A stretch of DNA of 64,000 nucleotides from Pieris napi (Eukaryota > Arthropoda > Insecta > Lepidoptera > Pieridae). Below, one piece after another: positions 1 to 12,900 of this stretch. The position numbers and the translations under genes are program-made. Position 1 is the stretch's first letter; every line of letters starts with the position of its first letter. The notes below the pieces were generated by a model. The model had not been told where the DNA came from, did no database searches, and saw only the letters and a list, made by a program, of their open reading frames with translations. The stretch covers positions 2,294,001 through 2,358,000 of the forward strand of contig NC_062257.1 of the NCBI RefSeq assembly GCF_905475465.1, given 5' to 3'.

Positions 1-207
1 ACAACGTCTCGTTATGTATATTTAATCCGTTATCTATTACCATACAATGCATTACCCAGATTTGGCATCATTACTTTAATGTATTCATTATTTTATGTAT
101 TCGGGTTAAACACATGGGTTCGATTCCCGCATATATTTCATATGTAGCTTGTTCGAAATGAAATGCCTGCTAATTAATATACTGGAGAAAGGCATCGTTT
201 GCGAATA

Positions 208-937
208 TCAGAGGCAATCGCCGAAACTGAAACCTATTTTGAGGCTTCTTATAGTGCCATCTCCTTGCGAAGGTTGGCTAAACAATGACTTGATGCTTTG
301 ACCAAACCCATGTCTTAAGTTTTTCAACCACGACGTGCGTCTGCGGCCAGGTCTCCTTCTACCTGCATTTGACGGCTCATTGGTCTAGTGGTTAGTACCC
401 CTGACTGCGAATCCATGGGTCCCGGGTTCGATCCCCGGCTGAGACAAACATCGATGTGATGAGCATTTGGTGTTGTGCTTAGGTCTTGGGTGTTTAAATA
501 TGTATTTATATGTCTATCTATCTATAATATGTATGTATATCCGTTGCCTAGTACCCATAACACAAGCTTCACTAGCTTAGCATGGGACTAGGTCAATTGG
601 TGTGAATTGTCCAAAAAAAAAAAAAACCTGCCACTTTGCCTTGTATGATTAGTTGAAGGAGCTCATATTTTTTGGAGTTACGTAAAACGTGTCCGAAATA
701 CTCAAGTTTCCTTTTCTTAACCGTCATAAGCACTTCTTTGTTCTTCCGCATTCTGTCCAGCACGGTTGTATTTCGTATGCGGTCTGTCCAATATATTTTA
801 AGGATACGTCGATAAACCCAGATCTCAAACGCTTCCAGCTTTTTGGACATAAAAATGGTATCGAAAATTTTTATAACCGCTATAATCGTTGTATCGCTCT
901 CTAAGGCAACTATGTTTCTACTTATTATCCGGTACAC
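208..937 (-). pseudogene. Non-LTR retrotransposon ORF2 C-terminus, split by a SINE
   Basis: The minus strand from 937 to 632 reads as the end of an endonuclease/reverse-transcriptase polyprotein: LEAFEIWVYRRILKIYWTD, then KKRKLEYFGHVLRN and LLQLIIQGKVAG. The frame stops in poly-T of the inserted SINE (367-625). It resumes below 366 with RRRPGRRRTSWLKNLR, the normal continuation of this LINE C-terminus, and ends at a TGA at 208-210. No start and no catalytic RT core are present, so this is a dead 5'-truncated copy. Confidence 0.8.
367..625 (+). mobile_element. tRNA-derived SINE (family 2)
   Basis: A tRNA-like head (TGGTCTAGTGGTTAG A-box, GGTTCGATCCC B-box) is followed by a body with TATCTATCTATA and an A-rich tail. 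The same unit recurs at 13403-13665, 16707-16957 and 22314-22580. It is flanked by ACCTGC at 361-366 and 626-631, a short target duplication, and interrupts a LINE reading frame. Confidence 0.85.
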
Positions 938-1255
938 TTTTGATAGTGCAGTCGTGATCGCTATGTAGTATTAAATAATCCCGCTTATAAAACTAAGAAC
1001 AAATGACTGAGCCAAAACGTCACTTGTGATTGTAATTGTACTGCCATACATTTGTATTGACAACAAAAACACTGCGATGAGGTCAGAAGACGTCCCGTAT
1101 GACAAAATTGGATTGATTTTGACATATGGAAGTCACAGCTCGTGCTGCACTCGTTTCTGGATATCACTCTAAGATATAGTAATTGAATGGCTTCGTCGGA
1201 TGTCGTAGACGTTAAGGCTTCTAGAGGTACGTTGACAAGACAGTAGAGTTATTAA

Positions 1256-1690
1256 GGGGGCGTCCATATTTTACGTGAGGTGTTTTTTTAAATTTTCTGT
1301 ACCTCCCTCCCCCCCTGGTGAGATGTCGTGAGATTTTATTTAACCCCCTCCCCCAACCCCCAATCTCACGTGAGATTTTTCAAAATGTGGGTTTCTTACG
1401 TAAACGCGTTGGATTGTTATTGAAAAAAGAAAAAAATAGCTGCGTGCTTTTATTTACGACTAAAACAAAATAAGTTGAGCGTTTAGGTATGGAGTTAGCG
1501 GGAAGTTGCAGAGATGGCCTTTAGGGTCAACCGTTTTCCAATAGAATTCTATTTCTATTTTTCAAATAGAAAAAAAATTGCGTGATATTTGCCGAGCCCC
1601 CCCCCCCTCTCTCTCAAACGTAAGATTAAATGAGATTTGACTCGACCCCCTCCCCCCCTTAAACACCTCACGTAATTTATGGACGCCCCC
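1256..1690. mobile_element. TIR MITE, TAA target duplication
   Basis: The ends are inverted: GGGGGCGTCCATATTTTACG at the left and its near complement ending GGACGCCCCC at the right. TAA lies at 1253-1255 and 1691-1693. The interior is rich in C and T runs and has no coding. The 3-bp TAA duplication fits PIF/Harbinger. Confidence 0.75.
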
Positions 1691-1986
1691 TAAGACGGCT
1701 CACTTAAAATCAAACGAATATATAATAAAGGCTAATCTCACGGATTCATGAATTGTCATGCAAAACAAAAGAATAATACATATACCACCAAATATATAAC
1801 TATGGAATAATTTGGCATTGTTTATTTTAGCCTATGAACTTACGAACATATTCTAGGTTTAAATCATCGCTTATTATGTATACAGAACAGTAGATAATGC
1901 AGTCAACAAACTAATCATATGGGTACATTATCATTTTATACATTATGCAAACAATACACAAGAATCAATTGACATAAGTACTTCAG

Positions 1987-2076
1987 CCCTGCGATTCTGT
2001 AACTCACTTTTCGAACTCACACAGCGGTTTTCGCATCGGCGGTCGCTCTCAAATCAGTCGTAAAGCAGTCGCAGGG
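1987..2076. mobile_element. CWG-target palindromic MITE, deleted to one arm
   Basis: It starts CCCTGCGATTCTGTAACTC and follows the left arm of the 241-bp family to GTCGTAAAGCAGTC, then jumps to the terminal GCAGGG. It is flanked by CAG at 1984-1986 and 2077-2079. Loop and right arm are lost, leaving both tips. Confidence 0.85.
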
Positions 2077-2368
2077 CAGCTCTTCAAGCCGATAACGGCC
2101 GCTTTCGATACTTAATCCCAATCCAATTTTTACTACTAGATTGTTGGTTCAATCCATTTCTCATAAAAAACTTTTCAATAACTGAACGATGGATAGTCCG
2201 ATTGTCAATGTTTTAGTAAACCATCTTTGGGAGGACATTTGTATGAAAATGACAGAACGACGCTTTCTATAAAGTATCTTTAAATTCCACAGATCGAATT
2301 GTGACATCTAAATTTGCGATGTTCCCACTTTGACCGATTCACGATTTTTGTGGTGCTGTTTTGTTGTT

Positions 2369-2388
2369 ATATATATATATATATATAT
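2369..2388. repeat. (AT)n microsatellite
   Basis: Ten uninterrupted AT dinucleotides followed by further TA-rich sequence. Confidence 0.8.
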
Positions 2389-2493
2389 TATATACCTAGG
2401 ACGTGTCATATCCTCTGGCAGCTGGAGAAATAAGCGGACAGTGCTTTCAAATGCCACGATGTTTTAAATGAAGTAGAAAAAGTATATATATAA

Positions 2494-2700
2494 GTAGGGG
2501 CAAACGGGTAGGAGGCTCACCTGATGTTAACTAGTGATACCGCCGTCCATGAACACTGTCAATGCCAGACGGCTGCGTTGCTGGCTTTTTAAGAATTGGT
2601 ACGCTCTTTTCTTGAAGGACCCTAAGTCGAATTGGTTCGGAAATACTTCAGTGGGCAGCTAGTTCCACCTAATTACAGGCTGACAGCTTACCTATGCGCA
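2494..2700 (+). repeat. Dispersed lepidopteran-type repeat fragment
   Basis: It contains GAGGCTCACCTGATGTTAA, then ATACCGCCGTCCATGAACAC and CTAAGTCGAATTGGTTCGG. Pieces of the same sequence recur at 26148-26232, 33798-33930 (inverted), 50013-50240, 51690-51830 and 59262-59345. The parent element is not identified. Confidence 0.6.
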
Positions 2701-2967
2701 AGTTACGTTTTGCTTTTCCATAATCTCACTCCAGTTAAATCAGCTTGCTTCAACAGCCTGACCCAGATTGCCTCTGTATGCCAGATCTTGCACGGTGTGA
2801 TCCGTAGTAAGAGTGTATTCAGACTGATGTTTATGAATATATTTATTAAAATAATGTGACCAGTCCCTTTATATGTAAATCACTTCGCTGGTGATATGAG
2901 TTCTAAGCGATCTCTAGTTACAAACGCCTGGAGTATATCCTGGGTTCAAGTGTACAGTTAATTATAT

Positions 2968-3465
2968 AAATTGCTTTTTCATTACCCATACTTAACTTCT
3001 ACACAAAAAATTTACAGTGAAACAGAACCCATGAATTATTTCAATACAATACCAGCTTATTAATCTACAAAATTCTAAATGACCATATACACACTAACAT
3101 TACTTTCACTAAAATAAGCCAAATTCAGAAGCGCACTTCACGACGCCCTCACAATCTTATTGTACCGAAGTTTAGAACCAATAACGGTAAAAAAACATTG
3201 AGCGTTGGGGGAGTGCTGCGGTATAATAGACTTCCACAAAATATAAAAAGTGCAGACAGCCTGGCAATATTTAAATTTAGACTAAAAGACCATCTCCTGA
3301 GTGATCCTAGTTACCTGCGTAAATGAAAGTCCACCCAAGTTATACTTCGATGATTGATCCTTAAAGCTTAAGCACGACGTGATAAATTGTATTTTTAGTA
3401 TATAAGTTCTCATGTAAGTGACTATTGTCTGTTATGAGAATAAATAAATGTCTTTAAACATAATT
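2968..3465 (+). pseudogene. LINE 3' end with ORF2 C-terminus
   Basis: It is homologous to 29855-30375. The frame gives FRTNNGKK, then VGGVLRYNRLPQNIKSADSL and a TGA at 3324-3326, a typical C-terminus of jockey/CR1-like ORF2. About 130 bases of 3' UTR ending in AATAAATAAATG follow. Relative to the 30-kb copy about 13 bases are missing near 3032. 5'-truncated. Confidence 0.75.
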
Positions 3466-3744
3466 ATAGAACCCCGTAACTGGTGCTTTCCGCACTCAAA
3501 GAATAAGTATCGCAATACAGCGTGGAAGCATTAAACGGACAAACTTTTTAAATTGTTTTAATTTTCTATTTTATTATTATTATGTTGGTTACATATTATT
3601 GTAATTACTGTTAAATTTTTCTATTGTTTCTTGTCACGGCGTTAACACAATTTGTAAGGAACGTGTCTATAAAGTATCGTAATTATTAAACAAATTGGTT
3701 TTTTTAATTGATTTTCTTAATATTTAATAACCTATCCAACTTAC

Positions 3745-3909
3745 CCAATGATCAGCCCACTCGTTGGCGACGAGAGCAGAACCGAAGGAGCGAGCTGGGT
3801 TCATAGCTGATCCAGTGTAGTCCACAGCCAGCAAATGGCCCAAAGTCACAGTCAGACCAATCGCAAGAGGGGCGGTGGCTTTGCTATCGGGTTTGTTAGG
3901 GTCACACAC
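3745..3909 (-). CDS. Prip: Prip exon: helix 5 and second NPA box
   Basis: Acceptor TTTTACAG ends at 3910 and donor GTAAGT is at 3744-3739. The 165 bases are 55 codons (phase 0). It carries APLAIGLTVTLGH (helix 5, with His186) and YTGSAMNPARSFG (second NPA box and Arg201) and ends ADHW. I found no continuation (a helix-6 motif such as VYWVGP) on the minus strand between 1 and 3738, so the last exon lies outside. Confidence 0.93.
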
Positions 3910-6900
3910 CTGTAAAAGAAGAAGTTATTGATTAAATCATCCAGGGTCCCATCAAATTTTTATATTCATGGAAGTGGAGACAGTGAAAGAGTGTCCTATT
4001 GTTGTTCTAGTAACTTAAAATAGGGGCTTATAAATTAGACCTGAGTGAATCTATTAATCTAATGGTGACTTTCACCAGTATAATACGCGAAATAGAACTA
4101 ATTTGAGTGTACGACCAACCAGGCTCCAAAAGATAAACCACTCCTTATATGGAAATTGTATTCGTTTTTACAACAAACTCCCAAGCGAAATTAGAGAATT
4201 ATTACTAAATAAATTCAAATTTAAACGAAAATTAATCAACAAAGCTTTTTATAAATTTGAGGACTACTTAAATGATCCTAATCCTTGGGATTGAATTGCT
4301 CCAGTTCAAACAATTTGTATGACAATACTTGGCGATTAAAAAGAGTGGCGGAAAGTTTCTTGCCAGTTCTTCTTACCCGCTCTACGCCCTTGACTTGCGA
4401 ACTGGTAGTAAATGGAAATTTACGATTAATTTAACTTGACGATTCAAAAGTGTACTTGGTTACCCACTTGAATAAAGATATTTTGAGTTTGAGTTTAATG
4501 TGCAAGACGATGTTGATGGCGATAATGGACACTCTCATTGCCCTCTGGCTTGCGAGTGCCGGACATTTAAAGGTGGGAACTGACCAACGTTACGAGGTGT
4601 AATGTAACATGTAATGTAATGTTACACAGCGAGCATACGTGCAGTCAGTACGTCGTGTTACGGGGAAACCAGCGAGCAACGAGCCGCTCGTTGCTCGCTT
4701 TGAGTGCTCCACCCGGCTTTCGGTTTTTTGGCGAATCCTTTGACTGTTACGCGGTTCAGTAATTAAGCGTCGCACGTCGCGAGTGATCATGATTATGATT
4801 TTCTATAAATTGTGTCTTTAAGTACTTTTGGTCCAATTAAATTTAACAGTTCTTCAAAATCGAGACCTGCGTACAAAGTTTTTATACTGTCCAGTAATCA
4901 TTTGTTTTTAATATTGCAATCAATAACAAACCACCTCATATTCCTGTGTTTTTAAATAAGTTTTATGTCCAGTAACATTTTTTCTTCTTCTTACTTTGGA
5001 TGAAACAATAATTAAATAGAATGAAAAATATCAACATTATCAATATCACATCGCGTGAACACTGGCGGCGAAAGTGGAGCACAGAGTTTTGACAAGCATG
5101 TTACGCCGATTTTAGAACTTGCTCGATGCGTAAAGGTGGGAACTGACCAAAGTTACGATGTGTAATGTAGCATTCGCATCGAGCGTGTAACGCATCGAGC
5201 ATGTTACGCTGTGTATGAAAATCGGCGTAATATGCTCGTCAAATGTCTGTGCTCCGCTTTTGCCGCCAGTGTTCACGAGATGGCCGACAGCGAGGACGCG
5301 TTGGTATCTTTTATTCTACTTAATTATTGTTTCATCTAAATTAAGAAGAAAAAACGTTACTGGAGATCAAACTTATTTAAAAACATACGCCATGTGGTGG
5401 TTTGTCATTGATAGCAACTTTGAAAAACCAAATGATTACTGGACAGTATAAAAACTTTGTACGCATCGGAGACCGATCGATTTTGAAGAACTGTTGAATT
5501 TATTTGCTCTGGATGAGCTGGGTTCCACAACACTTCCTCTTTTCTTCCATTTTTTCTATAAATACAGAGATTTTTCTTTTTTCCACTCCATGTTTGATTG
5601 ATTGACGTGTGATTACTCGCGACGCGCGTGCGCTCGGGACGACTTTTGACAAAGAGCGTACTGACCGAACCGCGTAACACTCAAAGGATTCGCCAAAAAA
5701 CCGACAGCCGGGTGGAGCACTCAAAGCGAGCAACGAGCCGCTCGTTGCTCGCTGGTTTCCCCGTAACACGACGTACTGACTGCACGAATGCTCGCTGTGT
5801 AACATTACATTACATGTTACATTACACCTCGTAACGTTGGTCAGTTCCCACCTTAACACGCTCGATGCGAATGCTACATTACACCTCGTAACTTTGGTCA
5901 GTTCCCACCTTTAGAATAGGTACGCTGTTTTCTTAACCCTTAGTCGATTTGGACTGTGCACCAATGGACTTTCTTTCTATGTGCGCATTTAACATGTGCT
6001 CGAACGGTGAAGGAAAACATCGTGAGGAAACCGACATGTCTTAGACCCAAAAAGTCGACGGCGTGTGTCAGGCACTGGAGGCTGATCACATGCCTATTAG
6101 ATTTAAAAATGATCATGAAACAGATTCAGAAATCTGAGACCAAGACCTAAAGAGGTTGCAGCGCCACCGATTTCTTTTTTACAAAAAAATACAAGCGCTC
6201 TTCAAATTGTCACACAGTTAAATACATTATATACGTTCCAGAGGTACGTGTCCCATGGGGCACCCTTAATCCGCCATTAAACATATCACATCGTTAGTAA
6301 ATTAGTTTTCTTGAAACTTGTATAGTTGTACACGCATTGACACTCCCCGTGTGCTATCAGACGAGTCACGCAAGTTTTATTTTTCAATATGAAGTGTCGC
6401 CAGAATAATTAAAAGATTGCTGGAGCCCACGAACAAAGGCTCCACCATCAGGGGCCATCCATAAAGTACGTCACACGTTAATGGGGAGGGAGGGTATCAC
6501 CGAAGTGTGACATCGTGTGACAAGGGGCATGGGGGGGTCAATACTTTTTGTGACGTCACATGTTAAAATTTTAAATACTAAAACGCAAAGTTTGGATGTG
6601 AATTAAAAATTTACGAACTTGATCTATATTTATTATTAATTAAGCATTCTCGCTATGCGATAATCTCTCATGCAACGTCATTTAACTTCTAGAGCGGCGT
6701 TGTAATGCAAGTGAGACACTCAAATTCACGAGAATTTTGAATGGTAAGGATTTAAATAGGTTTAAGTCGTCGGCGAGTGCTCATGAAATGTTGGACTTTA
6801 TGTTGATTTTATTAGATTATTATTTAATAAAAATAAGTAAAAAATGAAAATAGCTGTTTTCTCTCGATTATTTTTAAATACATACATGAATTTAAAAAAT

Positions 6901-9900
6901 GTGTGACGTCACATCAGGAGGGAGGTGGGGGGGGGAGTTATAAAAATGTGGCAACCTGTGACAAGGACGGGGGGAGGGGTTCAAAAGTCCTAAAATTCGT
7001 GTGACGTACTTTATGGATGGCCTCACGAGACTATTCATCTTGGTGACAGACACCATAGAGAACACAAGAATAGAGTGTCTTCTCCTTAACAGAGAATATA
7101 AGTATATATTGGAGGCGTTATAGGTTGAATTCGTGTATGCGGTGATGTTAGTTATTTCGACTATGTATTTGCGTGTTGTTCCAACGAGAATGTAAGTACG
7201 TGCTTCTATTTCACCATGCCTACTGCTGATAGAGGACAAATATTTGTTTTTTTAATAATTATTAATTACATAAAATGTCATGTGGAACATGGTGTAATGG
7301 TTGCAGCTCCTTACAAACATTTTGTAAAACAAAAACTTGGCGATTAATAAGTGTGGCGGAGAGTTTTTTGCCAGTTCTACTCGTCCGTTCTCTTAATTTG
7401 AGAACTGACAGTAAATGTGAAATTAGAAGCATTTCATATGTTTTTCTTTATTGACGTTCACAAGTGTACATTGTGTTACCTAAATGAATAAATGATTTTG
7501 AATTTGAATAGACTTAGTATTGTCTTTGATTTACATAACCTTTACACATTTAAAGAAAAAACTGAATACATAACTTCAATCCGGTTAAACAGTCTTTTCT
7601 TTAATTGAATAGACTTATTAGTAAATTAAAATTAAAGTAAATGAAAAAAAAAAATTAGGTTATACTTAGTCTTAGGTTAGACTGTGATGTCTCAATAAAA
7701 AAAAATCATCATCATGAGCACACCCTACTTTTACACCATCACGCAACAGTCGAAATAGGTATTACTTAGGTATTATTTAATAATTTTTATAGATCTTTTC
7801 CTTTCTTAAATGTTTGAACTTTTTTGTATATAATGTATTTATTCTTTGGCTAGCTTTAGCTTTAGGATTACGAAGTAAATAAAAATGTTTGTGTATCGTG
7901 TTGTGTATTTAAACAGTTCTTATATTGATCATGCTAAATTAAATAGGGGCACGCGATCAGTCGAATCTAGCTATTATCGAGACAAATGATTCGACACGCC
8001 CTCATCGAACGTTTGCTTTAATGAAATATTATCTGTTGAAACGCCTTGATTTTGACAATTGTAATAACATAGCCTGTGGCAAATTTAATTTGGAGAATGG
8101 ACAAAACTTGCGAGTTTAAATTGTATTAAAAACTATAATATGACCCGATGAACTTTATAACAGCCCTGCGATTCTGTAACTCACTTTTCGAATGCCAAAT
8201 CATAAAATGACTGCTTCACGACTGATTTGAGAGCGACCGCCGATGCGAAAACCACTGTGTGAGTTCGAAAAGTGAGTTACAGAATCGCAGGGCAGATATG
8301 TAACAAATTTCAGAAGGCACCTATAATTTATAAATATGACAACCAAGTGGCAATAGACACAATAGTCAATAGACAAAAGATATCAAATAGTTTCCAGCTA
8401 GGAACAGTTTTTATTTTTATGTTTCCCACCGTTTAAACCTACCTAACTTTCACAAATATTTTAAGATCATAATTAGCCAAATCGGTCCAGCCATTCTTGA
8501 CTTTTAGCGAACAGCTTTTCCGACAATTGAATTAACACATTTCTGACGTAACGTCTGACAGATTTATTCTGAAGATCCATACAAACAAGTGCACAGGCGC
8601 TAATTACAGATAAAAGTTAAACCCTTAAACGATTTCAATCAACGAATAAGTATCGCAATCTTAGAAACAGGGATCCAGCTTCATAAATTTATTTTTGTTT
8701 TCTATTTATCCATTTTTAATTATTATTATCTTAATATATATAATTTACGTGTCACGTTGTTTGTCCGCTATGGACTCCTAAACTACTGAACCGATTTCAA
8801 TCAAATTTGCACACCGTGTGCGGTTTGATCTAACTTAAAAGATAGGATAGCTTACATCTCAATTTATACCCGCAATATTATTTTATTGCAAAATATTTGT
8901 TTATTATTTGATAGTCACAATTCTAACAGATGGCGCTGTGTTGAAAGTACCAACGTTTCACATTAAAGCTACAATTTAATGTCATAACTACTAAAAAAGC
9001 ATGGTGGTCCCCATGACTGGTGTTCTCCTACCGTTTCCCTTGAATAGTTTACTACTATGTAATATAACAAAAACCTAAGCCACAGCAATGCTTGACCGAG
9101 TCTACTAGTTATTATATATATTTGTGTGTTATTAAATATATTCCTAGTATTATTAAAAACAGTAACAATTTATTTGTAATCACTATACGTTAGTACGTCA
9201 AAACTAAGAACTCCCACGCGTTATAAAAGCAACTTCATTTCCATAACTAATGAGTAATTTAAAACTTGATGTTCTTTGAGTGACCTCTCAATAAATATAA
9301 TGTTAAGAAAAGATTTTTTCGCTTTTAAAATACTTACACAATTAATTTAATGGGTAACAAAAGTGTAAAAACCTATAAATAAATATTTTCATTTTTCTTT
9401 TGTTTTTCATCGCAGTGAATTTATATGTCGCAACAATGTTATATGTAAAATACATTATAGCGCAGGCTTCGAATGGTGGATGAGCATTCAGTGAGAATTG
9501 TTATTTCCAGTTTGAATTGATAATGACATCTTGTCACGGAATCTAATGTTTATTGCAAACAACGCTCTAAGAGAATTTAATAGGCTTTGTAGGCGAGCGT
9601 TTATTTGAGTACTAGCGGTAGCAGTGTGGACTCAATTTCCGCACTCAGACACAATCCGTTGTGCGTAAAGGCTCCTTTCAGAAGCTCCGAGGATTTCTGT
9701 TAGTTGGTAAGCCACAGCCATGCATTCCAGGACTACGTGGGTGACTGATTTCTCTGCGCTGTAATAGCCTCTGCACATGCGACTGTCTGTTGCGCCTGGG
9801 ACCGTCAGCGATAGCTGAATATGCTTAAAAGGAGTGTTAAGAATATCCATAGCGCTAAATCACCTGTATCATCAGCCCACATACCAACCCTCACGTACAT

Positions 9901-12900
9901 ATACTCACTTTCACACCGTCACACAACACAGCCGAATAAAGGTATTACGGATTTAATAATTTTTATTGCTTTTCCTTTCGTAAATCTTTGACACTTTTTG
10001 TATATATGTATTATGTATTCCATCCTTGGCTAAGTTTAGTATAATAGTTTTTTGTTGTCCTACAGCTATATATTAGCTGTAGGATTACGAAATAAATAAA
10101 TATGAATTAGACGCAGACGCATAAATATGAACAGAACAAAAAAATTTCAAAGCATTACAGTTGTGTATATGTGACCTTTCACAGTATTTATTAATTTCGT
10201 AATCCTACTGCTAGCTTAAATTATTTATAACAAAAAACAATTATACTAAAGATATAGCCAAAGATGGAATACATATACAAAATAGTTCAAACATTTTCAA
10301 AAGGAAGAGATAAATAAAAATGATTCAATACATTTGAGACTGCACAGAAAACGCTATTCGTTTTGGCAAGTGACTGTAGTAGCGCATGTTTTGACTAGCT
10401 ATTACAGTCCAATCACAATCAAACGTTTCACTGGCGTTTCACGACAGCAAAACCGCCCGTTTACAAACACAATCCAGACAATTGCGGCTAATCGTGGCTT
10501 CGCTAAGGCCGTTCGTGAGAAACATGATATTATCATTATGCCTAGATTTGTAATTGTTATAATTTGTAATGACTAATTTTATTATGTTTTATAAGTATTT
10601 CCATTATTAGACTTTCCGTATAAATCTTTGAAGTTATCCATAATTATTTGCTATGTGATTTGAATTCCTACTTTGCTAAGCATAAAGATATTTATTTTGA
10701 TTAAAATTAAGCTACAAAACTTGCGTACTTGCGTAGGCGCATGAAGGCGTTAGGTTAGGGTCCTTAAGACAGCCACTAGGCCAACACTGCTCTATAAATT
10801 ATTATAACCTACATAAAATTATTACACTAGAACCTTATATACCTTACATAACTTCATATCTCTAAACATAATTAAAAATAAAACTTACCCCACAAACAAC
10901 AAAGATTAGCACGAATCCCAGGAAGAACTCAATGCCAAAGCCCTGTAGTGACGTCACTTCCGTTCCGAGGCCTGTAACGCCCAATTTGCCCGCAGCCCTA
11001 TCCGGCGTAAAGGCCTTCAGTAATCCAGAGCCGGCGGCTGCGCCTGCGCACTGCGCTACTACGTAGAGAATAGCACGAGCCAATTTGACGCGTCCGGTCG
11101 CCAACATACCAGCTGTTACGGCTGGGTTAAGGTGACCTCCAGATATATGACCTATGGCCTAGAAGAAAAGCATTGTCTATGGTGGTGGTGAAGTTTTAAA
11201 AAACGTCACGAAGATGTGCAGCGTTTTTGTCGAAGAAAAGGGAGAGACCGATTGAGAGAGAGTGAGAAGGGTCTTATAGAAATTCTAATACACATTAGTA
11301 TTTTATATTTTATGCAAAATAATTTATTGAAATCTCAATTGACGAATTGTAAATTAAAATGTCACGTGTTTTTATTATCGAAGAAAAAAATTAAATTTAT
11401 AATTTGTATTAATTTACGACACTTAATATTTTAATGACAATTAAATTCCTAACATATCTTCCTTTTTCCTTCTCTCTAAGTCTCGGAATCGAAAGTTTTA
11501 GATTTGTATAACAACAATGAACAAGGCTTAAAAATTAGTTTTGCCTTAAGAAGTTTCACTTCTGACATGTGTTCTTTGTACGCACACACTTTTTTCGATG
11601 GATAGCGGTCCAAACGAGCCTATGGGACGCCAAAAAAGGGACAGCCCTGCGATTCTGTAACTCACTTTTCGAACTCACACAGCGGTTTTCGCATCGGCGG
11701 TCGCTCTCAAATCAGTCGTGAAGTAGTCATTTTATGATTTGTCATTCTGAAAAGGGAGCTTGTAGTTTATTGTTTGTTAGAATGCCAAATCATAAAATGA
11801 CTGCTTCACGACTGATTTCAGAGCGACCGCCGATGCGAAAACCGCTGTGTGAGTTCGAAAAGTGAGTTACAGAAATCGCAGCCCATGGACACTCATGTTA
11901 GTGGGTGCCTTTGCAGTATACTGTTTTTTAAAACAATTGGATGTCGTATCTCCTAGGGAAGACACCTCACGTCAGTTAGTTCGCAAAAGAAAGTGTCTTG
12001 TGAACGTGGAAGACTCCCATCCATCAAGGTGATGCGGATAAAATATTGAATTAAGTTATATCAAATGGACAAAATAATTACATGCAAGGCATTGATATAC
12101 AAAAAACCCAAGATGCACACTCAACGTCTAAAAAACGTCCTCAAAAAATGAGCGCAACATTCTAAATTGTGCACTCATTTCAAATAGTCTCGCGTCTAAT
12201 AAGTGGAGTCGATGTTATTTATTTGTGTTTTTTTTTATAAATAAATTTATGTACTTTTGAACTTTTTTGTGTGTAGTTTTTGACAAATATATTTACGCTA
12301 TATAAAGTGTAGGTCAGGAGGTAGCTAATTTAACATTTTTTTTTAATTTAAAGAAAAAACTTTTTAACCGGATTAAAGTTATGTATTATTATAAATTTAC
12401 AACTATTTAACATCCAACACCTTTTGTCTTCAGTCACCGTGACCACGCACGCTGTAAAGCACCCGAAAAGTCGGATAAATTTATAATTATGTTAAATAGT
12501 TATAAATAAAAAAGTCATGTTCGACTCCACTCAATACCTTGTCCTACCGACCACAGTCGGTCGTAAAATTTTATTGCTTTAAGTACGTATACACTGCGTT
12601 GTAATAACAACTTTAAACAATTCGCGTAAGGTTGATTTTGCAATAATATATGCTTGTAACATATACTGTTATAGACATACTGTTATAGAAAGGGACAGAA
12701 ATAGTGTTTCGGGACACTTTCGAGCGTTACTTTTATTCGAGACTGTGCATCTTGGGTTTTTTGTATATCAATGATGCAAGGCAAGTTAGTAATTCTTTTT
12801 TGGGAAAAGGGATACTCTTCTTTAATAAAATCCCAGAGGCTCTTTAATTCTGCCTTTTAATAAATTTAAGAAATGTATTAAAGAAAAGCTGTGTAAAAAG

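Larger units (their letters stand above)
4571..5853. mobile_element. PIF/Harbinger-type element with long inverted halves
   Basis: The ends are AGGTGGGAACTGACCAACG and its complement, with TAA at 4568-4570 and 5854-5856. The two halves are largely inverted copies (4571-4800 against 5600-5853, and 5040-5130 against 5190-5285), including the internal palindrome CGAGCAACGAGCCGCTCGTTGCTCG. Further partial ends of the same family lie at 5134 and 5857-5912, so copies have inserted into each other. Confidence 0.75.

Noticed and set aside
1..3738. Last Prip exon within the window
   Set aside because: No minus-strand sequence with helix-6 features (HWVYWVGP-like) and an acceptor was found; the region is repeats and the LINE fragment.
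10334..10576. An 80-residue open frame with balanced composition
   Set aside because: No domain recognised, no splice or start context, surrounded by retroelement tails; too little support to call a gene.
10862..11107. An 81-residue open frame beginning at ATG 11107
   Set aside because: It is an internal part of the Prip exon read on into intron sequence; the exon starts upstream at 11158 and stops at the donor at 10889.
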